The translations under genes were made by a program, and so were the position numbers. From positions 186,001-250,000 of the forward strand of contig JAUIHP010000002.1 in the NCBI GenBank assembly GCA_030431975.1: a DNA stretch of 64,000 bases, given 5' to 3'. Of the stretch, positions 41,912-50,700 are shown piece after piece (within the stretch, counting starts at the first letter, position 1; every line of letters begins with the position of its first letter). Below the pieces are notes generated by a model. The model was given only the letters and a program-made list of their open reading frames with translations. It was not told where the DNA came from and did no database searches. The DNA is from a bacterium (GTDB taxonomy: Bacteria; Eisenbacteria; RBG-16-71-46; CAIMUX01).

Positions 41912-44900
41912 TTAGTTCTGACTCTTGTACTCGACCTCGGGGATGTCGGTAATGTAGATCCGGAACAGGTAGTTCCCCGAGGACCGCCTCTCAAATCGGA
42001 ACTGCCAGCAGTGGAGGCTCCGCTCCAGGGAGAAGGAGTGGGAAATGAAGTCTTTCTCCGCCAGATCGTAATACGCGCTCGAGGTCACCCGCCAGTTCGC
42101 GGTTGGAGTGAATCCCAGGGACGCGTTCAGGCGGTTGTCCTTGCTGTCGGAACCGCGTCGCCCGCTGTAGCTGTGGGACAGGCGGAGATTCCACGGGATC
42201 GACGCCCCGCCCGACTGTTCGAGCTCCCGGTTTCCGATGTCGGTTCCTTTGAGTTCCGCCTGACCGAACTCACCGTACTCCAATCCGTCCGTCTCCGTGC
42301 TGTCGGACGCGGCCTTGCGCTGGAACATCGAGCTCGTGATCGAGAGATTGGTCCGCACGCTGTAGTTGGTGGCTACCCACTTGTAGGGATCGACAGTGAA
42401 GGAGTAGCTGGAATCGAACGTGCGGAACGGTCGGAACTGAACGGTGTTGCTGATCGAACTCCACGGATCCTCGTCTGCCAGGAAGTCGTAGCTGGTCGAG
42501 CTGTTGACCGAAACCACGTTCTCCTTCTTCACGACCTGCTCGCCCAACTGCCACTTCGTGTGGATGCTTTGGCCCACGGAAAGGTTGAGTCGCGCCGACT
42601 TCCTTCCAGACAACCCGATGCCCCCGACACTGGGGAAAGTGGACTGGTCCTCGAGCAAGACCGTCGTCGAATCGTTGATCACCTGGAATTCGTCATAAGT
42701 GAGACTTTCGAACTCCGGAGAGTAGCTGACACCGACGCTGGGGTTGATGACGTGCCGAAGACCGACCAGGGGCCCGACCTCCCAGGGAAGCGTTCCGTAG
42801 AGATTGTTTCTGGCCGTAAGTGAGGACGTCCAGGTAGCTCCAACCTGATTCTTCCGACCCCGGTTGTCTTCACGGAACCAGGCGACTCGCCCCGAGATCG
42901 AGGGCGAGACCGTGAGGTAGGGTCCCAGATTGCGATTGTCCGTCAGGGACCAGTCGCTGGCGGCGGCGGAGTTCTCTTCCTTCATCGCCGGGACGAAGGT
43001 CGAGTCCTCGACCGTAGCGAACGACTTGCGGAAGACGCGCCGGTACTGAAGTGAGTTTCTGAAGTAGGTGGTGGCCAGGAAAGGAAGCCGACCTCCCCTG
43101 CCGATCTCGTCCGGCACCTGACCGAGAGCAATCTGACTCATGCTCAATCGAACCGAGGGGAAGTTTTCGATGCGCTCGAGCCCACCCCCCGCCTGTTCAT
43201 CCAGGTACTGCGTACGCGAGGCGTCCGCACTCAAGGAAAGCCCGAGGAAGTCCCACGAGTTCTGGTAGGCCACGGAGGAATCGAGCTGCCGGTTCAGCCG
43301 CTCGTCCACTCCCGCGCCAATGTCGTAGTCTTCGATGAAGTTCTTGTCACTCCGGAAATCCGCCCGGACGCGAAGGTCGGATCGGTCGGACAGTTCCTGG
43401 ACATGCGAACCGTCAACGCTCCAGCGCCGCCGTCCTCCATTGTTACTACTTTCATCCAGATAGCTGGCCGAGAGGTTTCCATTGAGTAGATAGCGTTTTC
43501 GGTATCGAAACTCTCCGCTCAACTCGACCTCGGGCCCCTCATCGAAGTAGTCCATCCATGCCTTGGCGTCCATGTAGTCATTGATGGCCCAGTAGTAGCC
43601 GAGGTTCTCAATGAAGCGGCCTCGGTTGCTGAAACCGAATTCGATGTCCGGGAACAGGAAGCCGGAATTGCGTCCCTTGTTGATGGGGAAGAAGTAGTAG
43701 GGAATGGCGAATATCGGGATGTTCCGAATGTGAAGCACGACCGGGCGCGCCACCGCCTTGTCGTCGAGGATCAGCTTCATTCGCTTCGAATGGAAGTGAT
43801 AGTGCGGCGGGTCGTGCGAGCAGGTCGTGTAGTCCCCTTCCTGAACGAGGAGGATGTCATCTTCGAGTTTCTTGATCGCCTTGCCGTAGTAGAAGCCGCC
43901 GTCGTACTCCGTCTTGCCCTGGTAGACCATTCCTTCTTTGGAGTCCGTCCGGTAGGTCATGCGCTCGCCGATTACCTCGCTGCCGTCGTCGCGCAAGGTG
44001 GGTGCGCCCTCCGCAATGACCAGATCCTGATCTGCGAGAAAGTCGATCGACTCCGACTCCAACTCGTTTTGTCCGTAGTCCAGCTTTCCGGCGCCGCGGA
44101 TCGAAAGCTGATCGTCCGCCGTGTGAAAGCGAATCGTATCTCCGGAATAAACGACGATCTCGTCGTAGAGAGCTTCGAAGGGAGTGTCCAGGCTGTCGGG
44201 AAGTTCGAGCGTCCGGTTACTTCGGAAGTAGTCCAAACGCGGATCGATGGGCTTGCGCTCGACGTTCATCGCAGGTCGGGGCGGGGCGAACTCGTCGGGA
44301 ATCCGCGACCGTTCATCCCGGTACGCGGCGGCCTCGAGGTCGGCCAGGGAGTCGACGACGCTTTGCTGGGGTGAAAGCCAGTTCGAGTCCGGCGCCGCTT
44401 CGGTCACGATGGACTCGACATCCCGACGCGGCATTCGGGCACGGATTCTCGGCCCCTCGTCGATCTCCTCCAATCGTTCGCCGTGTTCGCGCTGTCCTTG
44501 TTGTTCGCGTTGTTCGCCGACCGAGTCCGGGTCCGGGTCTGAGTCCGGGTCCGGGTCCGGGTCCGGGTCCGGGTCTGACTCTGAGTCCGAGTTTGAGTCC
44601 GAGTTTGAGTCCGAGTTTGAGTCCGAGTCCGAGTCCGAGCCCGAATCCGTTTCCGAATCCGTCTCCGGGTCCGACCCCGAGCCCATTTCCGACTCTGCCC
44701 CTGCACCCGGGAGGTCCCCGAAGACCCGGCCTCCGCCGGCCGGGGAAATGGAGTCGACGTAGGCGGGGTCTCTCAACTTTCGCAGGGATGCGGGACTCGG
44801 ATAGCGGTACTCGCCCGACGCTTGTTCGATGAAGTCGACTCGATCGACTCCGCCGTCTCTCAGCGTGAGCTCGATTCGGCGCGCGTTCGTCAGGTTCTTG

Positions 44901-45985
44901 CCCGTCCCTCGCCTCATCTCGTCGAGATTGGGGGTGTAAAGGCTGTGGGCCTGCCCGGTCACATCGAGCCCGGTGACTCGCCCGCCGGAAATCACCGCGT
45001 CGAGGGTGTCCCCGAGGACGAACTGCGTCTCACCGGGGTTCTCCCGCGACCGGTAGTCCACGCTGACGTTGCCGTAGGCCCGCAGTACATCGTCCGACCC
45101 GGAGCGGAGCCGGATGTCCATCGTGTCCGCCCGAATCTCGCCTTCCAGATCCCAGGCGACGGGGTTACCGGTCAGGAGTGTTCGATTCCGAACGAGTTCA
45201 AAGATGGCCTCTTCCCCGATAGCCTGAACGTTTCCGCGCTGGATGCGAACGTTCCCATAAGCCACTCCCTGCCGACGGGGCTCGTTCATGGACAGGGTAT
45301 CCGCCCAAACCGTCAGATCCTGCTCCGGAGTGAGGCCGGGCCGGAAGAGCCATGGATTGCCGTAGATCCAGACGTCTCCGGTCGTGCGATCGTAGTGGGC
45401 GTGTTCGCCGTTGACCCAGGTCGAGTCGGCAAGCAGCAGAACGCGGACATCTCCATGCGCCTCACCGCGGCCGGTGCCGTTTTCGAACCGGACCCGATCG
45501 GCCCAGATGATGCGGGTGGTGTCGGCGATTTCCGGCCGACCGCGCAAATCGACCACCTCGTAACGACGGTCATAGGTCAGTTCGCGGGCGCGAAACTTTC
45601 CCTCCGGTCCGTTCCCCCGAACCTGTCCGGCCATGTCCAGAACGCGATCCAGTCTGCGGTAGACGCCCTGGTTGGCGGTGACGCGCCCCAGGCTGTCTTC
45701 GATTTCGACACTTCCGATGAGGACAAGAAGCGTCCGGTCGGAGTTGATCCGTCCACGTAGTGCCCGAACCCGAAGATCGCCGTGGCGAATGTTGGGACGC
45801 TCGATCTCACTTCCTGTTTCCCGCGAGCCCCACAGGCTGTCCCCGAGAACGACCCAAGGCTCCAGACTGACGGGCCCTTGGGCCTGAGGATCCGAGGCCT
45901 GAGCGAAGAGAAGAAGTAGGAAGAGGAGCGCCCCCGCACCGACGGGAAGATGTCGAAGAGAGACGTTTTTGCGACGGACGATCAC
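41912..45985 (-). CDS. lptD: LPS-assembly protein LptD-like
   Basis: LptD is the outer-membrane barrel that inserts lipopolysaccharide. The 1357-residue protein has a signal sequence. An N-terminal OstA/LptA-like beta region (about 60-400) follows with repeated strands such as GDVWIYGNPWLF and YGNVRIQRGNVQAIG. At about 435-490 lies a remarkable acidic linker of Asp-Ser and Asp-Pro dipeptides. A second OstA-like stretch (YSGDTIRFHTADDQLS) precedes the C-terminal barrel with IPIFAIPYYFFPINKGRNSGFLFP, typical of LptD, and alternating aromatic strands to the end. It is much longer than the enterobacterial protein. GTG at 45985 overlaps the ROK kinase stop (GTGA), with GGGAG upstream. Confidence 0.9.
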   Translation of the reverse strand: MIVRRKNVSLRHLPVGAGALLFLLLLFAQASDPQAQGPVSLEPWVVLGDSLWGSRETGSEIERPNIRHGDLRVRALRGRINSDRTLLVLIGSVEIEDSLGRVTANQGVYRRLDRVLDMAGQVRGNGPEGKFRARELTYDRRYEVVDLRGRPEIADTTRIIWADRVRFENGTGRGEAHGDVRVLLLADSTWVNGEHAHYDRTTGDVWIYGNPWLFRPGLTPEQDLTVWADTLSMNEPRRQGVAYGNVRIQRGNVQAIGEEAIFELVRNRTLLTGNPVAWDLEGEIRADTMDIRLRSGSDDVLRAYGNVSVDYRSRENPGETQFVLGDTLDAVISGGRVTGLDVTGQAHSLYTPNLDEMRRGTGKNLTNARRIELTLRDGGVDRVDFIEQASGEYRYPSPASLRKLRDPAYVDSISPAGGGRVFGDLPGAGAESEMGSGSDPETDSETDSGSDSDSDSNSDSNSDSNSDSESDPDPDPDPDPDSDPDPDSVGEQREQQGQREHGERLEEIDEGPRIRARMPRRDVESIVTEAAPDSNWLSPQQSVVDSLADLEAAAYRDERSRIPDEFAPPRPAMNVERKPIDPRLDYFRSNRTLELPDSLDTPFEALYDEIVVYSGDTIRFHTADDQLSIRGAGKLDYGQNELESESIDFLADQDLVIAEGAPTLRDDGSEVIGERMTYRTDSKEGMVYQGKTEYDGGFYYGKAIKKLEDDILLVQEGDYTTCSHDPPHYHFHSKRMKLILDDKAVARPVVLHIRNIPIFAIPYYFFPINKGRNSGFLFPDIEFGFSNRGRFIENLGYYWAINDYMDAKAWMDYFDEGPEVELSGEFRYRKRYLLNGNLSASYLDESSNNGGRRRWSVDGSHVQELSDRSDLRVRADFRSDKNFIEDYDIGAGVDERLNRQLDSSVAYQNSWDFLGLSLSADASRTQYLDEQAGGGLERIENFPSVRLSMSQIALGQVPDEIGRGGRLPFLATTYFRNSLQYRRVFRKSFATVEDSTFVPAMKEENSAAASDWSLTDNRNLGPYLTVSPSISGRVAWFREDNRGRKNQVGATWTSSLTARNNLYGTLPWEVGPLVGLRHVINPSVGVSYSPEFESLTYDEFQVINDSTTVLLEDQSTFPSVGGIGLSGRKSARLNLSVGQSIHTKWQLGEQVVKKENVVSVNSSTSYDFLADEDPWSSISNTVQFRPFRTFDSSYSFTVDPYKWVATNYSVRTNLSITSSMFQRKAASDSTETDGLEYGEFGQAELKGTDIGNRELEQSGGASIPWNLRLSHSYSGRRGSDSKDNRLNASLGFTPTANWRVTSSAYYDLAEKDFISHSFSLERSLHCWQFRFERRSSGNYLFRIYITDIPEVEYKSQN
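44521..44680. repeat. Hexanucleotide tandem repeat in lptD
   Basis: About 25 units of gggtcc, gggtct, gagtcc or gagttt run through 44521-44680. On the minus strand they encode alternating Asp with Ser, Pro, Glu or Asn (the acidic linker). The frame is preserved because the unit is six bases. Confidence 0.9.
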
Positions 45986-46872
45986 TCGATCTCCCGGGCC
46001 TGGGCTGCAGCGCCGATCCAGCCTGCAGCGTTACTCAGCTCCGCGACGCGGACCTCCGGCAGTTGGTCGGTGGGGGCTAGCGCCGCATCTTCCAGCGTCA
46101 CGCGGGCCGGTTTCAACAGAAGCTCGTTGGCCTTGGAGATTCCGCCCCCGACAATGAAGAGCTCCGGGTCGAATATGTTGGCCAACGAACCGAGACCGAG
46201 TCCCAGTCGGGCGCCGATCGCGTCCCAGGTGCGAATGGCAGCAGACTCTCCGGCTGCTGCACGATGGGCAACCGTTTCCGGGTCGGCCGCGTTCCTGCCT
46301 CCCTGGGCTGCGTACTCTTCGAGAATGGCCGCCCGGCAAACCAGAGCTTCGAGACACCCGCGGTTACCGCAGGCACAAAGCCGACCGCTCGCATCGAGGA
46401 TGACGTGGCCGAGTTCACCGCCGTACCCACTGCGGCCCGTGTGTAGCTTCCCTTGCAACACGATCCCGCCGCCGACTCCTGTTCCGATGGTCAATCCAAT
46501 GACGTCGTGAAAGCCCCGGCCGGCGCCGGTCCGGACTTCCGCGAGGACGAACGCGTTCGCATCATTCAACACCGCAACGGCGCGGGAGAGTTCCTGCTCG
46601 AGTGCACTTCGTAGCGGAAAGCCGCGGAGCTGAGGCAGATTGGGAGACGCCGCCACGAACCCGTCCCGGGCTCGGATGATTCCGGCGCAGGCGACCCCGA
46701 CCGGTAGCGACGAACCGAGTTTCCTGACGGCGTTCGCGATCTGGGAGACGAGTTCCTCAGGAGGCTGGTCGACCGGCGTGGAGAATCGGGTCTCCTCGCG
46801 TACCTCTCCATTCGGGCCCATCCGTCCCGCCTTGACGTCCGTGCCCCCGATGTCGAAACCCAGCGTATCCAT
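45982..46872 (-). CDS. ROK-family sugar kinase (glucokinase-like)
   Basis: The 296-residue protein carries the ROK hallmarks: GFDIGGTDVKAGRM phosphate motif, NDANAFVLAEV, IGTGVGGGIVLQG, a His/zinc segment GELGHVILDASG and the Cys cluster LCACGNRGCLEALV. Glucose is the usual substrate of such enzymes, but N-acetylated sugars are possible. It leads into lptD with a four-base overlap. Together with pgi in this window it could feed hexose 6-phosphate into glycolysis. Confidence 0.88.
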   Translation of the reverse strand: MDTLGFDIGGTDVKAGRMGPNGEVREETRFSTPVDQPPEELVSQIANAVRKLGSSLPVGVACAGIIRARDGFVAASPNLPQLRGFPLRSALEQELSRAVAVLNDANAFVLAEVRTGAGRGFHDVIGLTIGTGVGGGIVLQGKLHTGRSGYGGELGHVILDASGRLCACGNRGCLEALVCRAAILEEYAAQGGRNAADPETVAHRAAAGESAAIRTWDAIGARLGLGLGSLANIFDPELFIVGGGISKANELLLKPARVTLEDAALAPTDQLPEVRVAELSNAAGWIGAAAQAREIE

Positions 46873-46892
46873 TCGCTCTTTCGTCCCGGTGA

Positions 46893-48251
46893 TCAGCCGA
46901 CGGGAGCCGGAAGCTCCGCCCAGAGTTGTTCGGGAGGCGTCAGCCCAAGATGCCGGTAGCCTTCATCGAGAACGAAGAGCGACCCGGCGAGGACGGCCAG
47001 CGGTCCATCCGGATCTCTTGCGACCTCCAGAGCACGCTGCAGCCCCTCCCCCACGGACTCCGACCACTCGATATCCTGAAAGTCGGCGCGCCGTGCCGCC
47101 TCCTCCAGCTCGGACCGCTCCGCGGCCCTCGGGGTATCCGGCAAGACCAATCGGATCTTCGACGAGACGCGACGCAGGGACCGCAGATACCCGTAGTGAT
47201 CCTTCTTCGCCACCATTCCGACGACCAACTCGACCGGCCGATCACCGGCGTAGTCGAGAAGAGCACGCGAGAGTTGCCGTCCGGCCTGACGATTGTGACC
47301 GGCATCAAAGAGGAGCGCTTTCTCCGGGTCCGGCCGCAGAAATCGACCCGGCCAGGTCCAACGGGAAAGCCCTTCCGCCACGTCGGACCAACTCGGCCGT
47401 GTTGGAATTCCGCCGGGGATCCGAGCCGCCATCGCGGCCAACGCGGCATTGGAAACCTGGTGCCGACCCCACATCGGAATCTCGAAGTCCAGTCCGCCGG
47501 TCGGGATGCCCAGCCCCGCTGCAGTCTCATCGCGGGCCGCAACGTGGAAACCCGTGCGCAATTCTCCGGCGACCGGATGAATGTCCCGCACGTAGAGCGA
47601 TTGCGACCGCACGTAGAGCGGGCAGGCGAATCGACGCGCCCGCTCCTCGAGCTTCATCCGCGCCTGCGCGTAACCGCCCTGAATCGCGACAGGAACTCCA
47701 CGCCGGAAGATGCCGGCTTTCTCGGCGGCGATGCGGGGCAGGGTGTCGCCCAGGATGTGCATGTGGTCATAGCCGATCGCGGTCACGACCGACAGACAGG
47801 GCTCCGTCGTGTTCGTCGCGTCGAGACGTCCGCCGAGCCCGATCTCGAGTACGGCCAGGTCGACGCCGGACGTTCGGAACGAGGTCAGGGCCAGCGCCAC
47901 GGCGCACTCGAAGAAGGTCAGATCGTTCTGTTCCCAAACGGCCTTCGACGCCTCGACCTCATCCGCGAGATGCTCCGGCGTGATCATGCGCCCATCGATG
48001 CGGATCCGTTCCCGATAGTCGACCAGGTGCGGCGAGGTGAACAGCCCGACCCGTTGGCCGGATGCCTTCAGGATCGACGCGAGCGCACTCGCCGTCGAAC
48101 CCTTCCCGTTGGTTCCGGCAACGAGAACGATCGGGAACTGACGCTCCGGGTGTCCCAACTCGACAAGGGAGCGTCGCATTCGGGAAAGGTCGAGTTTGAT
48201 TCCCCGACTCTGAAGCGAAAGCAGATAGGAATGCGCGTCGTTCGGCGTCAC
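46893..48251 (-). CDS. folC: Folylpolyglutamate synthase/dihydrofolate synthase
   Basis: FolC adds glutamates to folates. It is a Mur-ligase-type enzyme of 452 residues with the ATP loop VAGTNGKGSTASAL, GLFTSPHLVDYRERIRIDG, LEIGLGGRLDATN and LLFDAGHNRQAG. A small in-frame duplication (LYVRSQSLYVRD, from two copies of cgcacgtagagcg near 47590-47625) lies in the central domain. It follows accD by 22 bases, the common accD-folC order. Confidence 0.94.
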   Translation of the reverse strand: MTPNDAHSYLLSLQSRGIKLDLSRMRRSLVELGHPERQFPIVLVAGTNGKGSTASALASILKASGQRVGLFTSPHLVDYRERIRIDGRMITPEHLADEVEASKAVWEQNDLTFFECAVALALTSFRTSGVDLAVLEIGLGGRLDATNTTEPCLSVVTAIGYDHMHILGDTLPRIAAEKAGIFRRGVPVAIQGGYAQARMKLEERARRFACPLYVRSQSLYVRDIHPVAGELRTGFHVAARDETAAGLGIPTGGLDFEIPMWGRHQVSNAALAAMAARIPGGIPTRPSWSDVAEGLSRWTWPGRFLRPDPEKALLFDAGHNRQAGRQLSRALLDYAGDRPVELVVGMVAKKDHYGYLRSLRRVSSKIRLVLPDTPRAAERSELEEAARRADFQDIEWSESVGEGLQRALEVARDPDGPLAVLAGSLFVLDEGYRHLGLTPPEQLWAELPAPVG

Positions 48252-48273
48252 CGGTGTTCAGCTACCTTCGGTT

Positions 48274-49128
48274 TCAGGAGAACTGGCGGTTCAGACGAGC
48301 GTCGGCGAACAGCTTGAGCAAGGTGGCCAGCGTCGAACGGATCTCGTTTCTCGGAACGATCCGATCCACCATCCCATGCGCGAGAAGGAACTCCGACTTT
48401 TGGAATCCCTCCGGCAGTTCCTGGTTGATGGTCTGCTCGATGACGCGCGGTCCGGCGAAGCCGATCAGCGCCCGCGGCTCGGCCAGGATGACATCGCCCA
48501 GCGTGGCGAAGCTGGCGGAGACTCCGCCCGTCGTCGGATGAGTCAGAAGAGAAATGAAAGGAATCCGGCGTTCCGCCAACCGCGCGAGCTGCGCGCTGGT
48601 CTTCGCCATCTGCATCAGGGAGAGAATGCCTTCCTGCATCCGCGCGCCTCCCGAACAGGAGACGATGAGAAGAGGGATCTCCCCCTGAAGCGAAGTCTCC
48701 GCCAAACGCGCCAACTTTTCGCCGACGACCGAACCCATGGATCCGCCGAGAAAGGAGAAGTCCATGACGGCGAGGCAAAGCTCGTTCCCATCGATCATCG
48801 CCTTCCCGGTGCGAACGGCTTCACGACCGGGAGCGTTGGCCGTTGCCGCCTTGATGCGGTCGGCGTACTTCTTCGTGTCCTTGAAACCGAGGGCGTCCAC
48901 CGGAGCTACGGTTCGAAAGTGCTCTTTGAAAGACCCAGGATCGACAAGCAACTCGATGTACTCGTCTGCAGAGATTCGGAAGTGATGCGTACACTTGGGA
49001 CAGATCCAGAAGTTGCGATTGACCTCTTTGCGGTAGAGGATCTCGCCGCAGTCGGGGCACTTCAGCCAGATGCCGTCGGGCATCTCTTTCTTCTTCACGT
49101 TCGGGGCTGGAGTCGGCTTGTCCGCCAT
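48274..49128 (-). CDS. accD: Acetyl-CoA carboxylase carboxyltransferase subunit beta
   Basis: AccD with AccA transfers the carboxyl group to acetyl-CoA in the first step of fatty-acid synthesis. The 284-residue protein has the N-terminal zinc ribbon with Cys24, Cys27, Cys43 and Cys46, then the carboxyltransferase domain (MDFSFLGGSMGSVVGEKLAR, SGGARMQEGILSLMQMAK, THPTTGGVSASFA, GFAGPRVIEQTI). accA is not adjacent. Confidence 0.97.
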   Translation of the reverse strand: MADKPTPAPNVKKKEMPDGIWLKCPDCGEILYRKEVNRNFWICPKCTHHFRISADEYIELLVDPGSFKEHFRTVAPVDALGFKDTKKYADRIKAATANAPGREAVRTGKAMIDGNELCLAVMDFSFLGGSMGSVVGEKLARLAETSLQGEIPLLIVSCSGGARMQEGILSLMQMAKTSAQLARLAERRIPFISLLTHPTTGGVSASFATLGDVILAEPRALIGFAGPRVIEQTINQELPEGFQKSEFLLAHGMVDRIVPRNEIRSTLATLLKLFADARLNRQFS

Positions 49129-49223
49129 GTCTGTTCCCTTTCCTGGAGTCGGCGTCCCCGCCGTCGAGCCGGCGATGGGCGCATCTCCCTCGACCCTTTC
49201 CGGTCGCAGCGGAGAAGTGGATT

Positions 49224-49742
49224 CTAGGCCGGATGCATCGGGGATTCTACCGGGGTCGAAGGATTGTCCGTTCCACCCTCGATACTGCAGATCATGATCA
49301 GCGCGTCCTCGCCGTCATCGGCATAGTACGCCTTGCGGATCGCGACCTTGCGAAAACCGAGTTTCTCGTAAAGCTGGATCGCGCTGTCATTGCTGACCCG
49401 AACTTCGAGCACGACCTGAACAGCTCCCGACATCCACCCGCCTTCTTTCAAGAGCTCGACCAGGACCTGACCCAGCTTCTTCCCGCGATGGTCCGGCGAG
49501 ACCGCGATGTCTCCGAGGTGAGCCTCGTCTCCGACGACCCAGGCCACCATGAACGCGGCCAGATCCCCGTCCTCATGTCGGACCACGTGGGAGAAGTTTC
49601 CGCGGCGCTCTTCGACCTCGGGGAGGAAGGCCGAGCGCGGCCACGGGTCCTGGAAGCAGACTTCCTCCAGCGCAACGACCTCGTCCAGGTCCTCGGGACG
49701 CATGGGTCGGATGAGATAGTCGTCCGGACAACGCGTGTTCAT
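49224..49742 (-). CDS. rimI: Ribosomal-protein-alanine N-acetyltransferase-like GNAT
   Basis: The 172-residue GNAT protein shows IRPMRPEDLDEVVALEE, the acetyl-CoA loop AVSPDHRGKKLGQVLVELL, LEVRVSNDSAIQLYEKLGFRKV and ends with a short extra tail. RimI acetylates the N-terminus of S18 in Escherichia coli; in other bacteria the target differs. Its start overlaps the tsaB stop by four bases, the common tsaB-rimI arrangement. Confidence 0.9.
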   Translation of the reverse strand: MNTRCPDDYLIRPMRPEDLDEVVALEEVCFQDPWPRSAFLPEVEERRGNFSHVVRHEDGDLAAFMVAWVVGDEAHLGDIAVSPDHRGKKLGQVLVELLKEGGWMSGAVQVVLEVRVSNDSAIQLYEKLGFRKVAIRKAYYADDGEDALIMICSIEGGTDNPSTPVESPMHPA

Positions 49743-50524
49743 GGGGCCGCCCTTTCGACAAGCTTCCCTGACGCAGTTCGCAGGGTCGGCTTTTTCGCGT
49801 CCGCCGCTCTCAGGTAAAGAGGCTCCAACTGATCGACGTCCAGTCCCCGCTTCAGCGGCTGCGAGCGGCGAGCCCCCAGGACCGCGACCGGCCCGGGCCG
49901 ACGGGCCAAGTCGAGAGGCCCCTTTGCGCAGCTTCCCTTCGCGAAGACTTCCGGGAATCGCTCTGCCAGTTGCGACACGGCCTCCCCGGCGAAGATCGTG
50001 GAGGAATCCGTTCTCTCGAGGACAGTCGGAAGCTCTTCGACGGGAATGCTCTGGTTCGCAAACTCGCTGACCCAGTCATGGCCACACCACTTCCCGACCT
50101 CCGTGAAGACCTGTCCCTTGCGAACGCCGGTCAGGATGATGACCCGACCGGGCGCCGCCCGGAACGGAAGGGCCAGGGCATGATGGGAAGAGACCGGAGC
50201 GATCGCGAGATCCGCCCCGAAGGCCAAATGCTGGGCCGCAGCAACCCCCACGCGAATGCCGGTAAAGGAACCGGGGCCGATGGAGACGGCGATCCGCGCC
50301 AAGTCGCGAACGCCCAGCGCGTGGCGGCGCAGGGTCGTGTCGGCAAGATCGAGCAATGACTCTTCCCTGCCCGCCCCAACGTCGACGGAACTCTCCGCGA
50401 CCAGACGCCCATCGCGCATGAGGGCGACACCGGTCAAACGTCCGCTGGTCTCAAAAGCCAGAACGGGTTCGGAAATGAACTCCGAGCCTTCCTCGTCATT
50501 ACGAATGTGGGGGACTTCCGACAT
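49739..50524 (-). CDS. tsaB: tRNA t6A biosynthesis protein TsaB
   Basis: TsaB works with TsaD and TsaE in making N6-threonylcarbamoyladenosine at A37 of ANN-decoding tRNAs. The 261-residue protein has the ASKHA-type start VLAFETSGRLTGVAL, SIGPGSFTGIRVGVAAAQHLAF and later LEPLYLR. The tsaE partner is encoded 5 kb away in this window; tsaD is not seen. Confidence 0.93.
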   Translation of the reverse strand: MSEVPHIRNDEEGSEFISEPVLAFETSGRLTGVALMRDGRLVAESSVDVGAGREESLLDLADTTLRRHALGVRDLARIAVSIGPGSFTGIRVGVAAAQHLAFGADLAIAPVSSHHALALPFRAAPGRVIILTGVRKGQVFTEVGKWCGHDWVSEFANQSIPVEELPTVLERTDSSTIFAGEAVSQLAERFPEVFAKGSCAKGPLDLARRPGPVAVLGARRSQPLKRGLDVDQLEPLYLRAADAKKPTLRTASGKLVERAAP

Positions 50525-50700
50525 CCTCGCATTGTAGCGCGTTCGTTCCCGGAGGGCGGAACCTGAGTTTCCCTCAAACCAGGAGTCCCTTTACCTTCGC
50601 CAAAGTCGTGCCGGATGGGAACGGTTCGTGCTAGACTCAAGTCTGGGTTTCCCTCTCCCCAGCGATTTCTCTTGGCACACCGGCAAAGAGGGAGAACTCC

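Noticed and set aside
44521-44680. CRISPR-like array
   Set aside because: The units are six bases without spacers and are translated as part of LptD.
50609-50637. Promoter before the large secreted protein (TAGACT at 50632-50637)
   Set aside because: No acceptable -35 element at 16-18 bases; kept out of the feature list.
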